From CAWKOH01 sp963851245 (GTDB taxonomy: Bacteria > Actinomycetota > Acidimicrobiia > Acidimicrobiales > Palsa-688), in assembly GCA_963851245.1 (NCBI GenBank), contig CAWKOH010000003.1, positions 62,001 through 126,000 of the forward strand: DNA of 64,000 nt. The letters are read 5' to 3'. Both the position numbers and the translations under genes were made by a program. A model generated the notes under the pieces. It was not told where the DNA came from, did not search any database, and saw only the letters and a list, made by a program, of their open reading frames with translations. Of the stretch, positions 25,531 to 34,472 are shown in pieces (positions within the stretch are counted from its first letter, which is position 1; each line of letters begins with the position of its first letter).

Positions 25531-26790
25531 ATGGACATCGAGGTACGGAAGCTGCGCCCCGAGGAAGGGCAGGAATTCGTGCAGTCGGTCGGGGTGCCTT
25601 TCCTCAGCCCCGTCACGGGGGATCCCGAGACCTTTGCCGAGGAACAGGACCGGATAGCGCGGACCGAGACGGACCGGGCCTGGGTCGCCGAGGAAGAGGG
25701 GCGGTTCGTCGGCAACTCGTGCATACACAGCATGGATCTGACCCTGCCGGCCCGGCTCGGCCAGGCCTGCCCGGTCATCCCCATGGCCGGCATAAGTGCG
25801 GTTGGGGTCCACCCCACCCACCGCCGCCGGGGGTTGTTGCGCCGGTTGATGGCGGCCATGCTCGAAGATGCCCGCTCACGGCGCGAAGCGGTGGCCGGCC
25901 TCATTGCGTCGGAGTCGAGTATCTATGGCCGGTTCGGATTCGGCCTGGCGACCGAGATGGCCGAGCTCACGATCAACAGCCGGGAGAGCGCCTTCTTGCG
26001 GCCCGCCCCCGAGATACGCATGCAGCTGCTGGACCGGGACGAAGCGGCCAAAGTGCTTCCGGAGCTGTACGACCGTCAGCGCCGGACTCGAGCCGGGGAA
26101 GTCAGCAGGAGCGGGCCGGTCTGGAAGGAAATCATGGCGGACCGCCCTAACCGGCGCGGCGGGGGCAGCGCCCTCTTCTTCGCCGCCTGCGATGACGGTT
26201 ACGTTGCCTACCGGGCCCACGAGGCCAACATCCTTCGCGCCGATCTGGCGAGCGTCGTCGTCGACGAGTTGCGGGGGAACGACCAGGATACCGAAGCCGC
26301 GCTGTGGCGGTTTGTGCTCGACCTGGACCTGGTGGGACAGGTAACGGTCAAGCGCCGGCCCCTCGACGAAGCGATCCGGTGGCGTCTGGAAGATCCGCGC
26401 CAACTCCGCGTGGCGGCGGTCGAGGACCGCCTTTACGTTCGCATCCTCGATGTGCCCAAGGCTCTGGAGGCGAGGCACTACCGACAGGCCGGGCGGGTCG
26501 TCCTCGATCTGACCGAGCCATCTGTCGGCGAGGCAGCGATAGATCCCGCCCCCGGTCGGTGGGTACTTGAGGCCGACCCGACCGGAGCCGCCTGCCGACG
26601 GGCCCGGCCGGGAGAGGACGCCGACGTGCGGATGGAGGTAACCGATCTGGGGTCGCTGTATCTCGGCGCCTTTCCCGCTTCATTGCTGGCGCGGGCGGGT
26701 CGAATCGAAGAGTTGACCTCCGGCCGCCTCGAAGCTGTTGACTCCCTCTTCAGCACCTGGCCCTCACCTTTGACCGGGACCGGGTTCTGA
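25531..26790 (+). CDS. Eis-like GNAT-family N-acetyltransferase
   Basis: 419 residues from ATG 25531 (MDIEVRKLRPEEGQEFVQS). The first GNAT domain has ISAVGVHPTHRRRGLLRRLM, the acetyl-CoA-binding V-x-x-x-x-R-R-x-G-L signature, and YGRFGFG. A second GNAT-like fold and a sterol-carrier-like C-terminal domain follow, ending with Phe. In M. tuberculosis Eis, which acetylates aminoglycosides and proteins, the terminal Phe carboxylate takes part in catalysis, so the matching end here is notable. A GTG at 25495 is an alternative start but adds a poorly conserved 12 residues. Substrate unknown. Confidence 0.88.
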   Translation: MDIEVRKLRPEEGQEFVQSVGVPFLSPVTGDPETFAEEQDRIARTETDRAWVAEEEGRFVGNSCIHSMDLTLPARLGQACPVIPMAGISAVGVHPTHRRRGLLRRLMAAMLEDARSRREAVAGLIASESSIYGRFGFGLATEMAELTINSRESAFLRPAPEIRMQLLDRDEAAKVLPELYDRQRRTRAGEVSRSGPVWKEIMADRPNRRGGGSALFFAACDDGYVAYRAHEANILRADLASVVVDELRGNDQDTEAALWRFVLDLDLVGQVTVKRRPLDEAIRWRLEDPRQLRVAAVEDRLYVRILDVPKALEARHYRQAGRVVLDLTEPSVGEAAIDPAPGRWVLEADPTGAACRRARPGEDADVRMEVTDLGSLYLGAFPASLLARAGRIEELTSGRLEAVDSLFSTWPSPLTGTGF

Positions 26791-26810
26791 TCCGGCCTGT
26801 CCTTTTCCCA

Positions 26811-26816
26811 TAGGTT
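26811..26816 (+). promoter_or_regulatory. Candidate leaderless -10 box (TAGGTT) of proS
   Basis: TAGGTT ends 8 nt before the proS ATG; the interval is pyrimidine-rich and lacks a ribosome binding site. Confidence 0.45.
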
Positions 26817-26824
26817 CTTCGCCC

Positions 26825-28231
26825 ATGGCATCACCACTGACTCCCCGCGCTCAGGACTTCCCGCGCTGGTACCAGGACGTCATCACCCAGGCGGAACTGG
26901 CCGACAACGGGCCGGTCCGGGGGACCATGGTGATCCGGCCCTGGGGGTTCTCGATCTGGGAGAGGATGCAGGCCGAGCTGGACGCCCGGATCAAGGAAGC
27001 CGGGGCGGAGAACGCGTACTTCCCCCTGTTCATCCCCGAGGGTTACCTGCAGCGCGAAGCCGAGCACGTGGAAGGGTTCAGCCCGGAGCTGGCGGTGGTT
27101 ACCCACGGCGGAGGGCGGAAGCTCGAGGAGCCCGTCGTCGTCAGACCCACGAGCGAGACGGTGATCAACAGCTTCTTTGCCAAGTGGATACACAGCTATC
27201 GTGACCTGCCCCTGCTACTGAACCAGTGGGCCAACGTGGTTCGGTGGGAGTTGCGTCCCCGCTTGTTCCTCCGCACCAGCGAGTTCCTCTGGCAGGAGGG
27301 CCATACGGCCCACGCCACCGCCGAGGAGGCCCGGGAGTACGCATTGCGAATCCTTCGGGACGTGTACCGATCGACGATGGAGGGTGTGTTGGCCGTTCCC
27401 GTCCTTACCGGTCACAAAACGGCTCGAGAGCGCTTCGCCGGCGCCATCCGGACCTGGACTTGCGAGGCCATGATGGGCGACGGAAAGGCGCTGCAGATGG
27501 GGACCAGCCACGAGCTGGGACAGAACTTCGCCAAGGCTTTCGGAATCCAGTTCTCAACCGACACCGGCGCTCAGGAGTACGTGTGGCAGACCTCCTGGGG
27601 GGCGTCCACCCGTCTCGTGGGGGCCCTGATCATGGCCCACGGCGACGACGCCGGCTTGCGCCTCCCACCTCACCTGGCCCCTATCGAGGTGGTGGTGCTG
27701 GTGGTAAAGGATGGTGAAGGAGTAGCCGTTGCCGCGGCCCAGATCGTGACCGAGCTTCGCGACGCCGGCCACCGGGTGCGCCTGGACGACCGGACCGACA
27801 CCTCGTTCGGGCGGCGGTCGGTCGACTGGGAGCTGAAAGGCGTGCCCGTCCGGGTTGAGATAGGGCCCCGTGACCTCGCAGGCGGGGAGGTGACGGTGGT
27901 CAGGCGCGATCTCCGCGAAAAGACTTCGGTACCGGTTTCTGCCACCGTCCCGAAGGTGTTGAAGGCGCTGGTCGAGGCTCAGCGGGGCCTCCGGCAAGAG
28001 GCGCAGTCGAGAATGGACGAGCGCACTACCTCAGTTGAGAGCGTCGACGAGGCGGCCGACGCGGCCACCTCCGGCTTCGCCACCCTGCCCTGGGGGGTGG
28101 TCGGCGTTGAGGGCGAGGCCAGGCTGGCCGAGGCCGGGGTCAGCGTCCGATGCCTCCAGCGGCCCGACGGTACCCTGGCCGCCAGCGACGACGAGCCCGA
28201 TCTGGTGGCGGTGGTCGCCAAGGCCTACTGA
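26825..28231 (+). CDS. proS: Prolyl-tRNA synthetase, archaeal/eukaryotic-type (ProS type 3)
   Basis: 468 residues. Class II motifs: GTMVIRPWGFSIWERMQAELDARIKEAGAENAYFPLFIP (motif 1 region), VVRPTSETVINSFFAKW and RWELRPRLFLRTSEFLWQEGHTAHAT (motif 2), and WGASTRLVGALIMAHGDDAGLRLPPHLAP (motif 3). It lacks the editing insertion of bacterial-type ProRS and has the YxxV-type N terminus with DFPRWYQDVITQAELAD, so it belongs to the archaeal/eukaryotic class, which also occurs in some bacteria. The C terminus includes the anticodon-binding fold and the short terminal domain ending in Tyr. Confidence 0.95.
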   Translation: MASPLTPRAQDFPRWYQDVITQAELADNGPVRGTMVIRPWGFSIWERMQAELDARIKEAGAENAYFPLFIPEGYLQREAEHVEGFSPELAVVTHGGGRKLEEPVVVRPTSETVINSFFAKWIHSYRDLPLLLNQWANVVRWELRPRLFLRTSEFLWQEGHTAHATAEEAREYALRILRDVYRSTMEGVLAVPVLTGHKTARERFAGAIRTWTCEAMMGDGKALQMGTSHELGQNFAKAFGIQFSTDTGAQEYVWQTSWGASTRLVGALIMAHGDDAGLRLPPHLAPIEVVVLVVKDGEGVAVAAAQIVTELRDAGHRVRLDDRTDTSFGRRSVDWELKGVPVRVEIGPRDLAGGEVTVVRRDLREKTSVPVSATVPKVLKALVEAQRGLRQEAQSRMDERTTSVESVDEAADAATSGFATLPWGVVGVEGEARLAEAGVSVRCLQRPDGTLAASDDEPDLVAVVAKAY

Positions 28232-28317
28232 GCCGACTGCGAAAGGGGGCCGCCGGCTACTCCATCGACAGGGCCGGCCGCCTCCCCCCAGCCGCGGGTT
28301 CGTGGGCCGTCCGGCGC

Positions 28318-28349
28318 TATAATGAAGCAGGACCGCCCGGGTGGGCGGT
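28318..28349 (+). promoter_or_regulatory. rimP-nusA promoter with hairpin at predicted transcript 5' end
   Basis: TATAAT (28318-28323) is the best consensus -10 in the window and predicts a start near 28330. The RNA would begin with a perfect 7-bp hairpin, ACCGCCC/GGGCGGT around a 4-nt loop (28332-28349). No good -35 is seen. A terminator-like hairpin follows immediately. Confidence 0.6.
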
Positions 28350-28354
28350 TGCTG

Positions 28355-28398
28355 GCGTGGGCCGCACCTGCGTGCGCAGGGTGCCCACGCTTTTGTTT
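28355..28398 (+). terminator. Intrinsic terminator/attenuator in the rimP-nusA leader
   Basis: An 8-bp perfect stem, GCGTGGGC (28355-28362) with GCCCACGC (28383-28390), encloses further pairing of ACCTGC with GCAGG and is followed at once by CTTTTGTTTG. It lies between the predicted promoter and the rimP start (28429), where AAGGAGG marks the ribosome binding site. Being downstream of the TATAAT, it is placed to attenuate its own operon rather than only to end proS. Confidence 0.6.
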
Positions 28399-28428
28399 GC
28401 AGCCCGGTACATGACAAGGAGGTGCAGA

Positions 28429-29012
28429 ATGGGATCGACCGAAGGAATCCGCCAGTTGGCCGCGCCCGCGCTGGCCTCTACCGGGGTGGAGCTTTGGGAT
28501 GTGGAGGTGTCCCCGCACCTTGTTCGCGTCCTCGTCGACCGGCCCGGTGGCATCGACCTGGAAGGATGCGCCGACGCCAGTCGCGTTCTTTCGCCCCTCC
28601 TGGACAGCCGGCCCGATCTGGTACCGGAGGGGAGCTATCAGCTGGAGGTCTCCAGCCCGGGGGCCGAGCGCACCCTTCGCACCGTTGATCAGTACCGGCG
28701 CTACATCGGATCGCTGATCACGGTCAAGACGCACGCGCCGGTTGAAGGGGCCCGCCGTCACCAGGGAACACTGGCCTACGCCGATGAGAACGTCGTTCGG
28801 ATCCAGCCGTTGGAGGCTGCACCGGACCGCTCGCTGGAATTGCGCCACGATCAGATCGACCGGTCCCGCACCGTACTCGTGTGGGGTTCTACCGGGTCCC
28901 AACCCAAGCGTCGCGTCCCTCGCGGCCAGCCAAAGAGCGCCGGGCCGAAGCCCCTACCGCTCCCGCCCCGGCTGCACCCGCCGCCTACGACTCGAAAGAC
29001 TCCGGATCATGA
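28429..29012 (+). CDS. rimP: Ribosome maturation factor RimP, with one-base frameshift
   Basis: RimP helps 30S assembly. From ATG 28429 (ribosome binding site AAGGAGG) the protein reads IRQLAAPALASTGVELWDVEV, VRVLVDRPGGIDLEGCADASRVLSPLLD, YQLEVSSPGAERTLRT and the C-terminal SH3-like part to RTVLVWG. The G-run at 28883-28886 seems one G short: adding it gives VWGFYRVPTQASRPSRPAKERRAEAP, an Ala-rich tail and a TGA at 29010-29012 that overlaps the nusA ATG (ATGA). Without it the frame runs 350 bp into nusA. Corrected length 194 residues. Confidence 0.85.
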
Positions 29013-30265
29013 AAGACGTCAGCATCGACTTCCTCGACGCCCTGCAGCAGATCGCCAAGGACAAGGGCATAAGCGTCGAAACCCTGCTCGACGCTCTGGC
29101 GAACGCGCTCGTGGCGGCCTACAAACGCCTACCCAACGCAGCCGAAGAGGCCGTCGTGACCATCGATCCCGATACCGGCGAGATCCGTGTCTACGGCCAG
29201 GAGCTCGACGAGGACGGCAACGTGGTCCGGGAGTGGGACGACACCCCGAAGGATTTCGGTCGGATCGCGGCCCAGACCGCCAAGCAGGTCATGACCCAGC
29301 GCATCCGGGAGGCCGAGCGGGACCTCAAGTACGAGGAGTACGCCGGGCGCGAGGGTGACATAGTCACCGGAATCATCCAGCAGAGCGACAATCGCTACAC
29401 CCTTCTGGACCTCGGCAAGGTCGAAGCGCTCCTGCCGCAAGCCGAGCAGGTTCCCTATGAGCGCTACGAACACGGGGCCCGGCTCAAGGCCTACATAGTG
29501 GAGGTTCGCAAGACCACCAAAGGACCGCAGATCGTGGTCAGCCGGACCCATCCCGGCCTCATCAAACGCCTCTTCGAACTGGAGGTGCCCGAGATCTCGA
29601 GCGGAGTGGTCGAGATCAAGGCGGCCGCTCGGGAACCGGGACACCGGACCAAGATCGCGGTGTGGTCCAACGACAACAATGTCGATCCCGTCGGCGCCTG
29701 CGTCGGGGCTCGAGGGGCCCGAGTCCGGATGGTGACCAACGAGTTGCGGGGCGAGAAGGTGGACATCGTTCCCTTCTCCGATGAGCCGCGCGAGTTCGTC
29801 ATGAGGGCGCTGCAGCCTGCGAAGGTCAAAGAGGTACATCTCGACGAGAGCACCGGCACGGCCACGGTGGTCGTTCACGACTTCCAGCTGTCCCTCGCTA
29901 TCGGCAAGGAGGGCCAGAACGCCCGCCTGGCCGCCCGTCTAACCGGTTGGCGGATCGACATCAAGAGTGAGACTCAGATAGCGGAGGAGCAAGCTTACGC
30001 CGACCAGGACTGGGCCGAGGGCGAATGGGTCGAGACCGAATCCGGCGAGATGGTCTGGCAGCCGGCCGAAGGCGGGGAGGCGGTGTCCGCCGAGGAGTGG
30101 TCCCACTCGGCCGACGAGGCCGCTGAGGAGGAGGCCGGGGAGGAACCGGCCGCCGCGGAAGCTGCGGACGGCAACGGTGTGGTTGCGGAAGCTGCGGACG
30201 GCAACGGTGTGGCCGCCGAAGCGGCGGCCTCGACCGCCGACGGGGGTGGGGAGGGCGAACCGTAG
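29009..30265 (+). CDS. nusA: Transcription termination/antitermination protein NusA
   Basis: 418 residues. The N-terminal RNA-polymerase-binding domain (MKDVSIDFLDALQQIAKDKGI), S1 domain (GDIVTGIIQQSDNRYTLLDLGKVEALLP), KH1 (HRTKIAVWSNDNNVDPVGACVGARGARVRMV) and KH2 (LSLAIGKEGQNARLAARLTGW) are present in order. An acidic Ala/Glu-rich tail with a duplicated AADGNGV motif ends the protein; the E. coli AR repeats are missing, as is normal outside proteobacteria. The ATG overlaps the corrected rimP stop. NusA controls pausing and termination, and the leader terminator upstream suggests autoregulation. Confidence 0.96.
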   Translation: MKDVSIDFLDALQQIAKDKGISVETLLDALANALVAAYKRLPNAAEEAVVTIDPDTGEIRVYGQELDEDGNVVREWDDTPKDFGRIAAQTAKQVMTQRIREAERDLKYEEYAGREGDIVTGIIQQSDNRYTLLDLGKVEALLPQAEQVPYERYEHGARLKAYIVEVRKTTKGPQIVVSRTHPGLIKRLFELEVPEISSGVVEIKAAAREPGHRTKIAVWSNDNNVDPVGACVGARGARVRMVTNELRGEKVDIVPFSDEPREFVMRALQPAKVKEVHLDESTGTATVVVHDFQLSLAIGKEGQNARLAARLTGWRIDIKSETQIAEEQAYADQDWAEGEWVETESGEMVWQPAEGGEAVSAEEWSHSADEAAEEEAGEEPAAAEAADGNGVVAEAADGNGVAAEAAASTADGGGEGEP

Positions 30266-30603
30266 CGAGCCAGAACGCCACAGCCGGTCCCGTCCGGACC
30301 TGCGTCGGCTGCAGGATCCGGGCTCAGGCCGGTACGCTGGTGAGGGTGGCTCGGGGCCGCGACGGGTTTCTCGTCGCCAGCCGGGACGCTCCCGGGCGCG
30401 GCGCCTGGCTGTGCCGGGATGCTGCAACCGGGGTCCTCAAAGCGGACTGTCTCGAAGCAGCAGCCAGGCGGCACGCCTTCACCAGGGCGTTCCGAGCGGC
30501 TGTCGCGGAGGAGGACCTGACCCCGCTGCGAGCGTTGATGTCAGAACGTGCGAACATGGATGGCAATCCATCGACTGACGTTGAACTTAACGGAAGGGAT
30601 TGA
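30265..30603 (+). CDS. ylxR: YlxR family RNA-binding protein, no standard start codon
   Basis: About 112 residues. The conserved N-terminal motif PVRTCVGCRIRAQAGTLVRVARG and the later GRGAWLCRDAA, CLEAAARRHAFTRAFR identify YlxR, a nucleoid- or RNA-associated protein encoded between nusA and infB. The CVGC motif lies upstream of the first standard start (GTG 30340), and no in-frame ATG, GTG or TTG occurs between the nusA stop and that motif. A GCG at 30265, overlapping the last base of the nusA TAG and followed by AGC CAG AAC, stands where a GTG would be expected; a base error or a non-standard start are both possible. infB begins 9 bp after its stop. Confidence 0.78.
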   Translation, partial: ASQNATAGPVRTCVGCRIRAQAGTLVRVARGRDGFLVASRDAPGRGAWLCRDAATGVLKADCLEAAARRHAFTRAFRAAVAEEDLTPLRALMSERANMDGNPSTDVELNGRD

Positions 30604-30612
30604 CACAGCAAC

Positions 30613-33600
30613 TTGCCGAAGAAGATCCGGGTCTACGAGCTAGGACGAGAGCTCGGTCTCACCAATAAAGAAGCTCTAGATCTCTGCCTTCAGCTTGGTA
30701 TCGGGGTCAAGAGCCACTCCTCGAGCATCGAGGAGCAGCAGGCCGACCGCGTCCGGCGTAAGGCTGATCAGGAAGGCCTCCGGCGCCCCGTCCAACCCGA
30801 GCCGCCCGCTCCGGAGAAGGCCGACAAGGTTGACAAGGCGGCCGCGGTCAAGTCGGCGCCGGCCAAGGCGGCTGCCACCACGTCCGCAGCCCCGGCTTCG
30901 CCGTCGACTGCGCCCGAGCGCCTTCCCGCCGTCAGCCAACCGGGGGCGAGTGCCGGCACGGAGGCTGACGCCCCTACACCTGCCCGGCCGGCGTCCCGTC
31001 CTGCGACCCGGACGGCACCGGCTCCTGCTCCGGCTGCCCCTGCCGCGGCTGCGCCCACCCCCTCCGCCCCGGCCCCGGCTGCCCACGTTCCGGCCGCCCA
31101 GGTTCCGGCCGCCCAGGCTCCCGCGGCCCGGGCTCCCGCGGCCCAGGCTCCCGCCGCCCGGGCTCCCGCGGCCCAGGCTCCCGCGGCCCGGGCTCCCGCG
31201 GCTCAGGTCCCGGCCGCCCACGCTCCTTCGACTCAGTTACCTCCGGCTCAGGTCCCGGCCGCTCGAGCGCCGTCTTCCCGGCCCGACGCCGGGCGGCCCG
31301 CTCCGCCTCGCCGCCCGGCCCCCACGGATGCTCCGGTCACTCCGGCCGCCGCTTCGGCCACGCCTGCCCCCCCAGCAGGTGCTGTCAGGCCTCAAGGGCT
31401 GGGCGCGCCGGGCTCTCGCCCCGGTCCCGGCTCTGGTCCGGGATCCGCGCCGCCGCGGGCGGGCGGCCCCATGGTGTCGTCGAGCGGCAAGGCCATCCCG
31501 CCTCCGCCTGGAATGCGCCGTCCTCCGCTGTCGGCATCGGGCAAACCGATCCCGCCTCCTCCCCGCCGGGGTCCGGCTACGGGTCCGTCCACCGGCTCGG
31601 GACGACCGGCCGGCGCCGGTACCGGCCGTGCGCCTGCCGGCGGCGGCGTCCGATCCGGTGGTTCACGCCCGGCTTCCGCAGGGGGTCCATCGTCGTACCG
31701 ACCCGGTGGTGGCGGGGGCGCTCCTGGCGGTGGGTTCCCCGGCCGCTCGGCCGGAGGGCCCGGCCAGGGAGGACCCGGAGGCGGCCCTCGCGGCGGCGGG
31801 GCGTTCGGCAACCGGGGCGGACGCCCGCCCGGGCGTCGACCCACCCGTCGACGCCGGCGCAACGTCGAGGAGCTGGAAGCTCAGGAGATCACTCACTACA
31901 CCCCGTCGAACGCGCCCGTGCCCGAAGGCGAGATCATCGTCGAAAGAGGCTCGACCGCCCAGGAGTTGGGGCCGAAGCTGAATCGGTCCGGCGCAGATGT
32001 GGTTCGCTTCCTGTTCCAGCAAGGTGAGATGGTGACGACCACGCAGTCACTGTCCGACGAGATGATCGAGCTGTTCGCGGCGGAGCTGGATGCCAACATC
32101 CGCCTGGTCGACCCAGGCGAGGAGAAGGAAGCCGAGCTCCAGGCCAAATACTTCGACGACGAGGACGAGGACGAGTCCCTCCTTCGCCCCCGACCGCCCG
32201 TGGTTACGGTGATGGGGCACGTGGACCATGGCAAGACCCTGCTCCTGGACCGCATCCGGGAGACGAATGTGGTCGCCGGCGAGGCCGGCGGTATCACCCA
32301 GCACATCGGCGCTTATCAGGTCAGTTACCACGATCAACTGATCACCTTCATCGACACGCCCGGCCACGAGGCGTTCACTGCCATGCGCGCTCGCGGCGCT
32401 GAGGTCACTGACATCGTGGTCCTCGTGGTGGCCGCGGACGACGGAGTCATGCCCCAGACGATCGAGGCCCTCAATCACGCCAAGGCCGCAGACGTTCCGA
32501 TCCTCGTGGCCATCAACAAGATCGACCGCGACAACGCCGATCCCAACCGGGTCATGCAGCAGCTGTCCGACCAGGGCCTGGTCCCCGAGGCCTGGGGTGG
32601 GGACACGATCATGGTTGAGATCTCCGCGCTGCAGAACTTCGGCATCGACGATCTTCTGGAGCAGGTCCTCCTGGTGGCGGAACTGGAGGAGCTTCAGGCC
32701 AACCCCGAGGGCCGAGCCCGAGGAATCGTTCTCGAGGCCAACCTCGACCCGGGCAAAGGCCCCGTCGCCACGATCATCGTCCAGGGAGGGACGCTCCGCC
32801 TGGCCGACCCGGTCGTGGCCGGAGCGGCGTGGGGCCGCGTCAAGGCGTTGCTCGACGACACCGGGGACAACGTCAAGGAAGCAGCGCCGTCCATGCCGGT
32901 CCAGGTTCTCGGATTCGACAGCGTGCCCTCAGCCGGCGACGAGTTCAGGGTGACGGACAAGCCCAAGACGGCTCGCGACATCGCCGAACAGCGGGAGCAG
33001 CGCTTCCGGGCCGCCGACCTGCGCCGAACCTCCTCCGCCACCGGCACCGGAGCCAAGCTCGAGGACATCTTCGAGCAGATCCAGCGGGGTGAGACGGCCA
33101 CTCTCAACCTGGTCCTCAAGGCCGATACCCAGGGCTCTCTCGAAGCGGTAACCGAGAGTCTCCGGAAGCTCGAGCGTGATGAGGTGAAGCTGTCGTTCAT
33201 CCATCGAGCCGTTGGCGGCATCACCGAGAATGACGTGACCTTCGCGGCCGCGTCCAATGCCACCATCCTGGGGTTCAATGTCCGCCCCGACAGGGGGGCC
33301 CGGGAACTGGCCGAAGTGCACGACGTGGAGATCCGGACCTACGAGATCATCTACAAGCTCATCGAGGACATCGAGAGCGCCATGGTCGGAATGCTCACGC
33401 CGGAGTTCGAGGAGGTCGTGACAGGCGAAGCCGAGGTCAGGGAGATCTTCCGGGTGCCGCGCGTCGGCGCTATCGCCGGGTGTTACGTACGTCACGGCGT
33501 GATAACCCGGGGCACGAAGGTCCGGTTCCTGCGCGACGGCGTGATCATCTGGAAGGGCGCAATCACGTCCCTGAAGCGATTCAAGGAAGACGTACGCGAG

Positions 33601-33705
33601 GTCCACGAGGGCTTCGAGTGCGGCATCGGACTGTCCAACAACCAGGATCTCCGCGAGGGCGACGTGATCGAGACCTTCGAGGAGCGTGAGATCCCGCGCA
33701 CCTGA
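30613..33705 (+). CDS. infB: Translation initiation factor IF-2
   Basis: 1030 residues. The N-terminal IF2N fold reads MPKKIRVYELGRELGLTNKEALDLC. Residues about 60-410 are a Pro/Ala/Gly-rich linker with pentapeptide repeats and a Gly/Arg-rich segment. The second IF2N (ERGSTAQELGPKLNRSGADVVRFLFQQGEMVT) leads to the GTPase: VTVMGHVDHGKTLLLD (G1), GGITQHIGAYQV (G2), DTPGHEAFTAMRARGA (G3), NKIDR (G4). Domains II-IV complete the protein to GDVIETFEEREIPRT. IF2 brings initiator tRNA to the 30S subunit. TTG start, preceded by GAAGGGATTGACACAG. Confidence 0.97.
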   Translation: MPKKIRVYELGRELGLTNKEALDLCLQLGIGVKSHSSSIEEQQADRVRRKADQEGLRRPVQPEPPAPEKADKVDKAAAVKSAPAKAAATTSAAPASPSTAPERLPAVSQPGASAGTEADAPTPARPASRPATRTAPAPAPAAPAAAAPTPSAPAPAAHVPAAQVPAAQAPAARAPAAQAPAARAPAAQAPAARAPAAQVPAAHAPSTQLPPAQVPAARAPSSRPDAGRPAPPRRPAPTDAPVTPAAASATPAPPAGAVRPQGLGAPGSRPGPGSGPGSAPPRAGGPMVSSSGKAIPPPPGMRRPPLSASGKPIPPPPRRGPATGPSTGSGRPAGAGTGRAPAGGGVRSGGSRPASAGGPSSYRPGGGGGAPGGGFPGRSAGGPGQGGPGGGPRGGGAFGNRGGRPPGRRPTRRRRRNVEELEAQEITHYTPSNAPVPEGEIIVERGSTAQELGPKLNRSGADVVRFLFQQGEMVTTTQSLSDEMIELFAAELDANIRLVDPGEEKEAELQAKYFDDEDEDESLLRPRPPVVTVMGHVDHGKTLLLDRIRETNVVAGEAGGITQHIGAYQVSYHDQLITFIDTPGHEAFTAMRARGAEVTDIVVLVVAADDGVMPQTIEALNHAKAADVPILVAINKIDRDNADPNRVMQQLSDQGLVPEAWGGDTIMVEISALQNFGIDDLLEQVLLVAELEELQANPEGRARGIVLEANLDPGKGPVATIIVQGGTLRLADPVVAGAAWGRVKALLDDTGDNVKEAAPSMPVQVLGFDSVPSAGDEFRVTDKPKTARDIAEQREQRFRAADLRRTSSATGTGAKLEDIFEQIQRGETATLNLVLKADTQGSLEAVTESLRKLERDEVKLSFIHRAVGGITENDVTFAAASNATILGFNVRPDRGARELAEVHDVEIRTYEIIYKLIEDIESAMVGMLTPEFEEVVTGEAEVREIFRVPRVGAIAGCYVRHGVITRGTKVRFLRDGVIIWKGAITSLKRFKEDVREVHEGFECGIGLSNNQDLREGDVIETFEEREIPRT
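31081..31230 (+). repeat. 15-bp tandem repeats in infB linker
   Basis: Ten 15-bp units (for example GCCCAGGCTCCCGCG) encode the pentapeptide A-(H/Q/R)-(V/A)-P-A in the disordered linker. Units alternate CAG and CGG at codon 2, suggesting expansion by a 30-bp step. Confidence 0.85.
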
Positions 33706-33724
33706 CGTCGGTCGGGCCCCCGGC

Positions 33725-34021
33725 ATGCACGTCGCCTCGCTGACGTTGGACCTGCGTCTGCGTAGCGTCCACTCATTGAAGGAGAAGCGCTCGGTACTTC
33801 GTCCGATCATCGAGGGATCGCGCCGGCGGTTCCTGGTGGCCGCCGCCGAGGTCGGCCACCAGGAAGCCTGGCAACTGGCAACCGTAGGCATGGCAGCAGT
33901 CTCGTCCTCTCCTTCTCATGCTGAAGACGTGCTCGACGCCGTCGAACGGTTCGTGTGGTCCTTCCCCGAGGTGGAAGTCATCTCGATCTCCCGGTCTTTT
34001 ATAAGCAGCGAGGACGCTTGA
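33725..34021 (+). CDS. ylxP: YlxP/DUF503 family protein
   Basis: This 98-residue protein contains MHVASLTLDLRLRSVHSLKEKRSVLRPIIEG and RRFLVAAAEVGHQEAWQLATVGMAAVSS, the DUF503 pattern. The fold is ferredoxin-like and the function unknown, though the gene is conserved between infB and rbfA in Gram-positive bacteria. ATG 33725 lies 19 bp after infB. Its stop is followed 1 bp later by the rbfA ATG. Confidence 0.92.
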   Translation: MHVASLTLDLRLRSVHSLKEKRSVLRPIIEGSRRRFLVAAAEVGHQEAWQLATVGMAAVSSSPSHAEDVLDAVERFVWSFPEVEVISISRSFISSEDA

Positions 34022-34022
34022 G

Positions 34023-34469
34023 ATGGCCGGAGCGCACGGGCGGTCCCGGCGGAGCGGGGATCGCTGGAGCGCAGGAGCGGCGAAGCGCTACCCCCGCAGC
34101 GCCAGGGTCAACGAGATCCTCCGTGAGGTGCTAGCCGACGAGCTGGAGCGCATGGAGGACAGCGACGAGCGGCTGGGCCTCCTCACCGTCACCGCGGTCC
34201 AGTGCGACGCGGATCTGCGTCACGCCCTCGTCCTTTTTTCGTCACTTGACGAGGAAGAGGAGCGGGCCCTGGCCGATATCCGAGTTCGGCTCCAGGCGGC
34301 TGTATCGACTCAGGTCCGGCTCAAGCGGACGCCGCAGCTTCGCTTTGCTGCGGACCCGGCGGTCGCTGAGGGCCTGAAGATCGAAGAGATCCTGCGGCGG
34401 CTGCCAAAGGGGTCGGAGGGGGACCCGGATAACCCTTCGGACGAGGGAGCTACGACAGGCGATGGGTGA
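34023..34469 (+). CDS. rbfA: Ribosome-binding factor A
   Basis: This 148-residue KH-like protein helps 16S rRNA 5'-end processing and cold adaptation. Core motifs: YPRSARVNEILREVLADELERMED, LGLLTVTAVQCDADLRHALVLFSSL and VRLKRTPQLRFAADPAVAEGLKIEEILR. An Arg-rich N-terminal stretch of 20 residues and an acidic tail flank the domain. ATG 34023 abuts the ylxP stop, indicating cotranslation in the infB operon. Confidence 0.96.
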   Translation: MAGAHGRSRRSGDRWSAGAAKRYPRSARVNEILREVLADELERMEDSDERLGLLTVTAVQCDADLRHALVLFSSLDEEEERALADIRVRLQAAVSTQVRLKRTPQLRFAADPAVAEGLKIEEILRRLPKGSEGDPDNPSDEGATTGDG

Positions 34470-34472
34470 ACG

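Noticed and set aside
28150..29358. Single long frame through rimP into nusA as one 402-residue protein
   Set aside because: The part beyond 28890 overlaps nusA in another frame; a one-base correction instead yields a natural end overlapping the nusA ATG.
31081..31230. Repeat array in infB as CRISPR
   Set aside because: Contiguous 15-bp units without spacers inside a coding frame.
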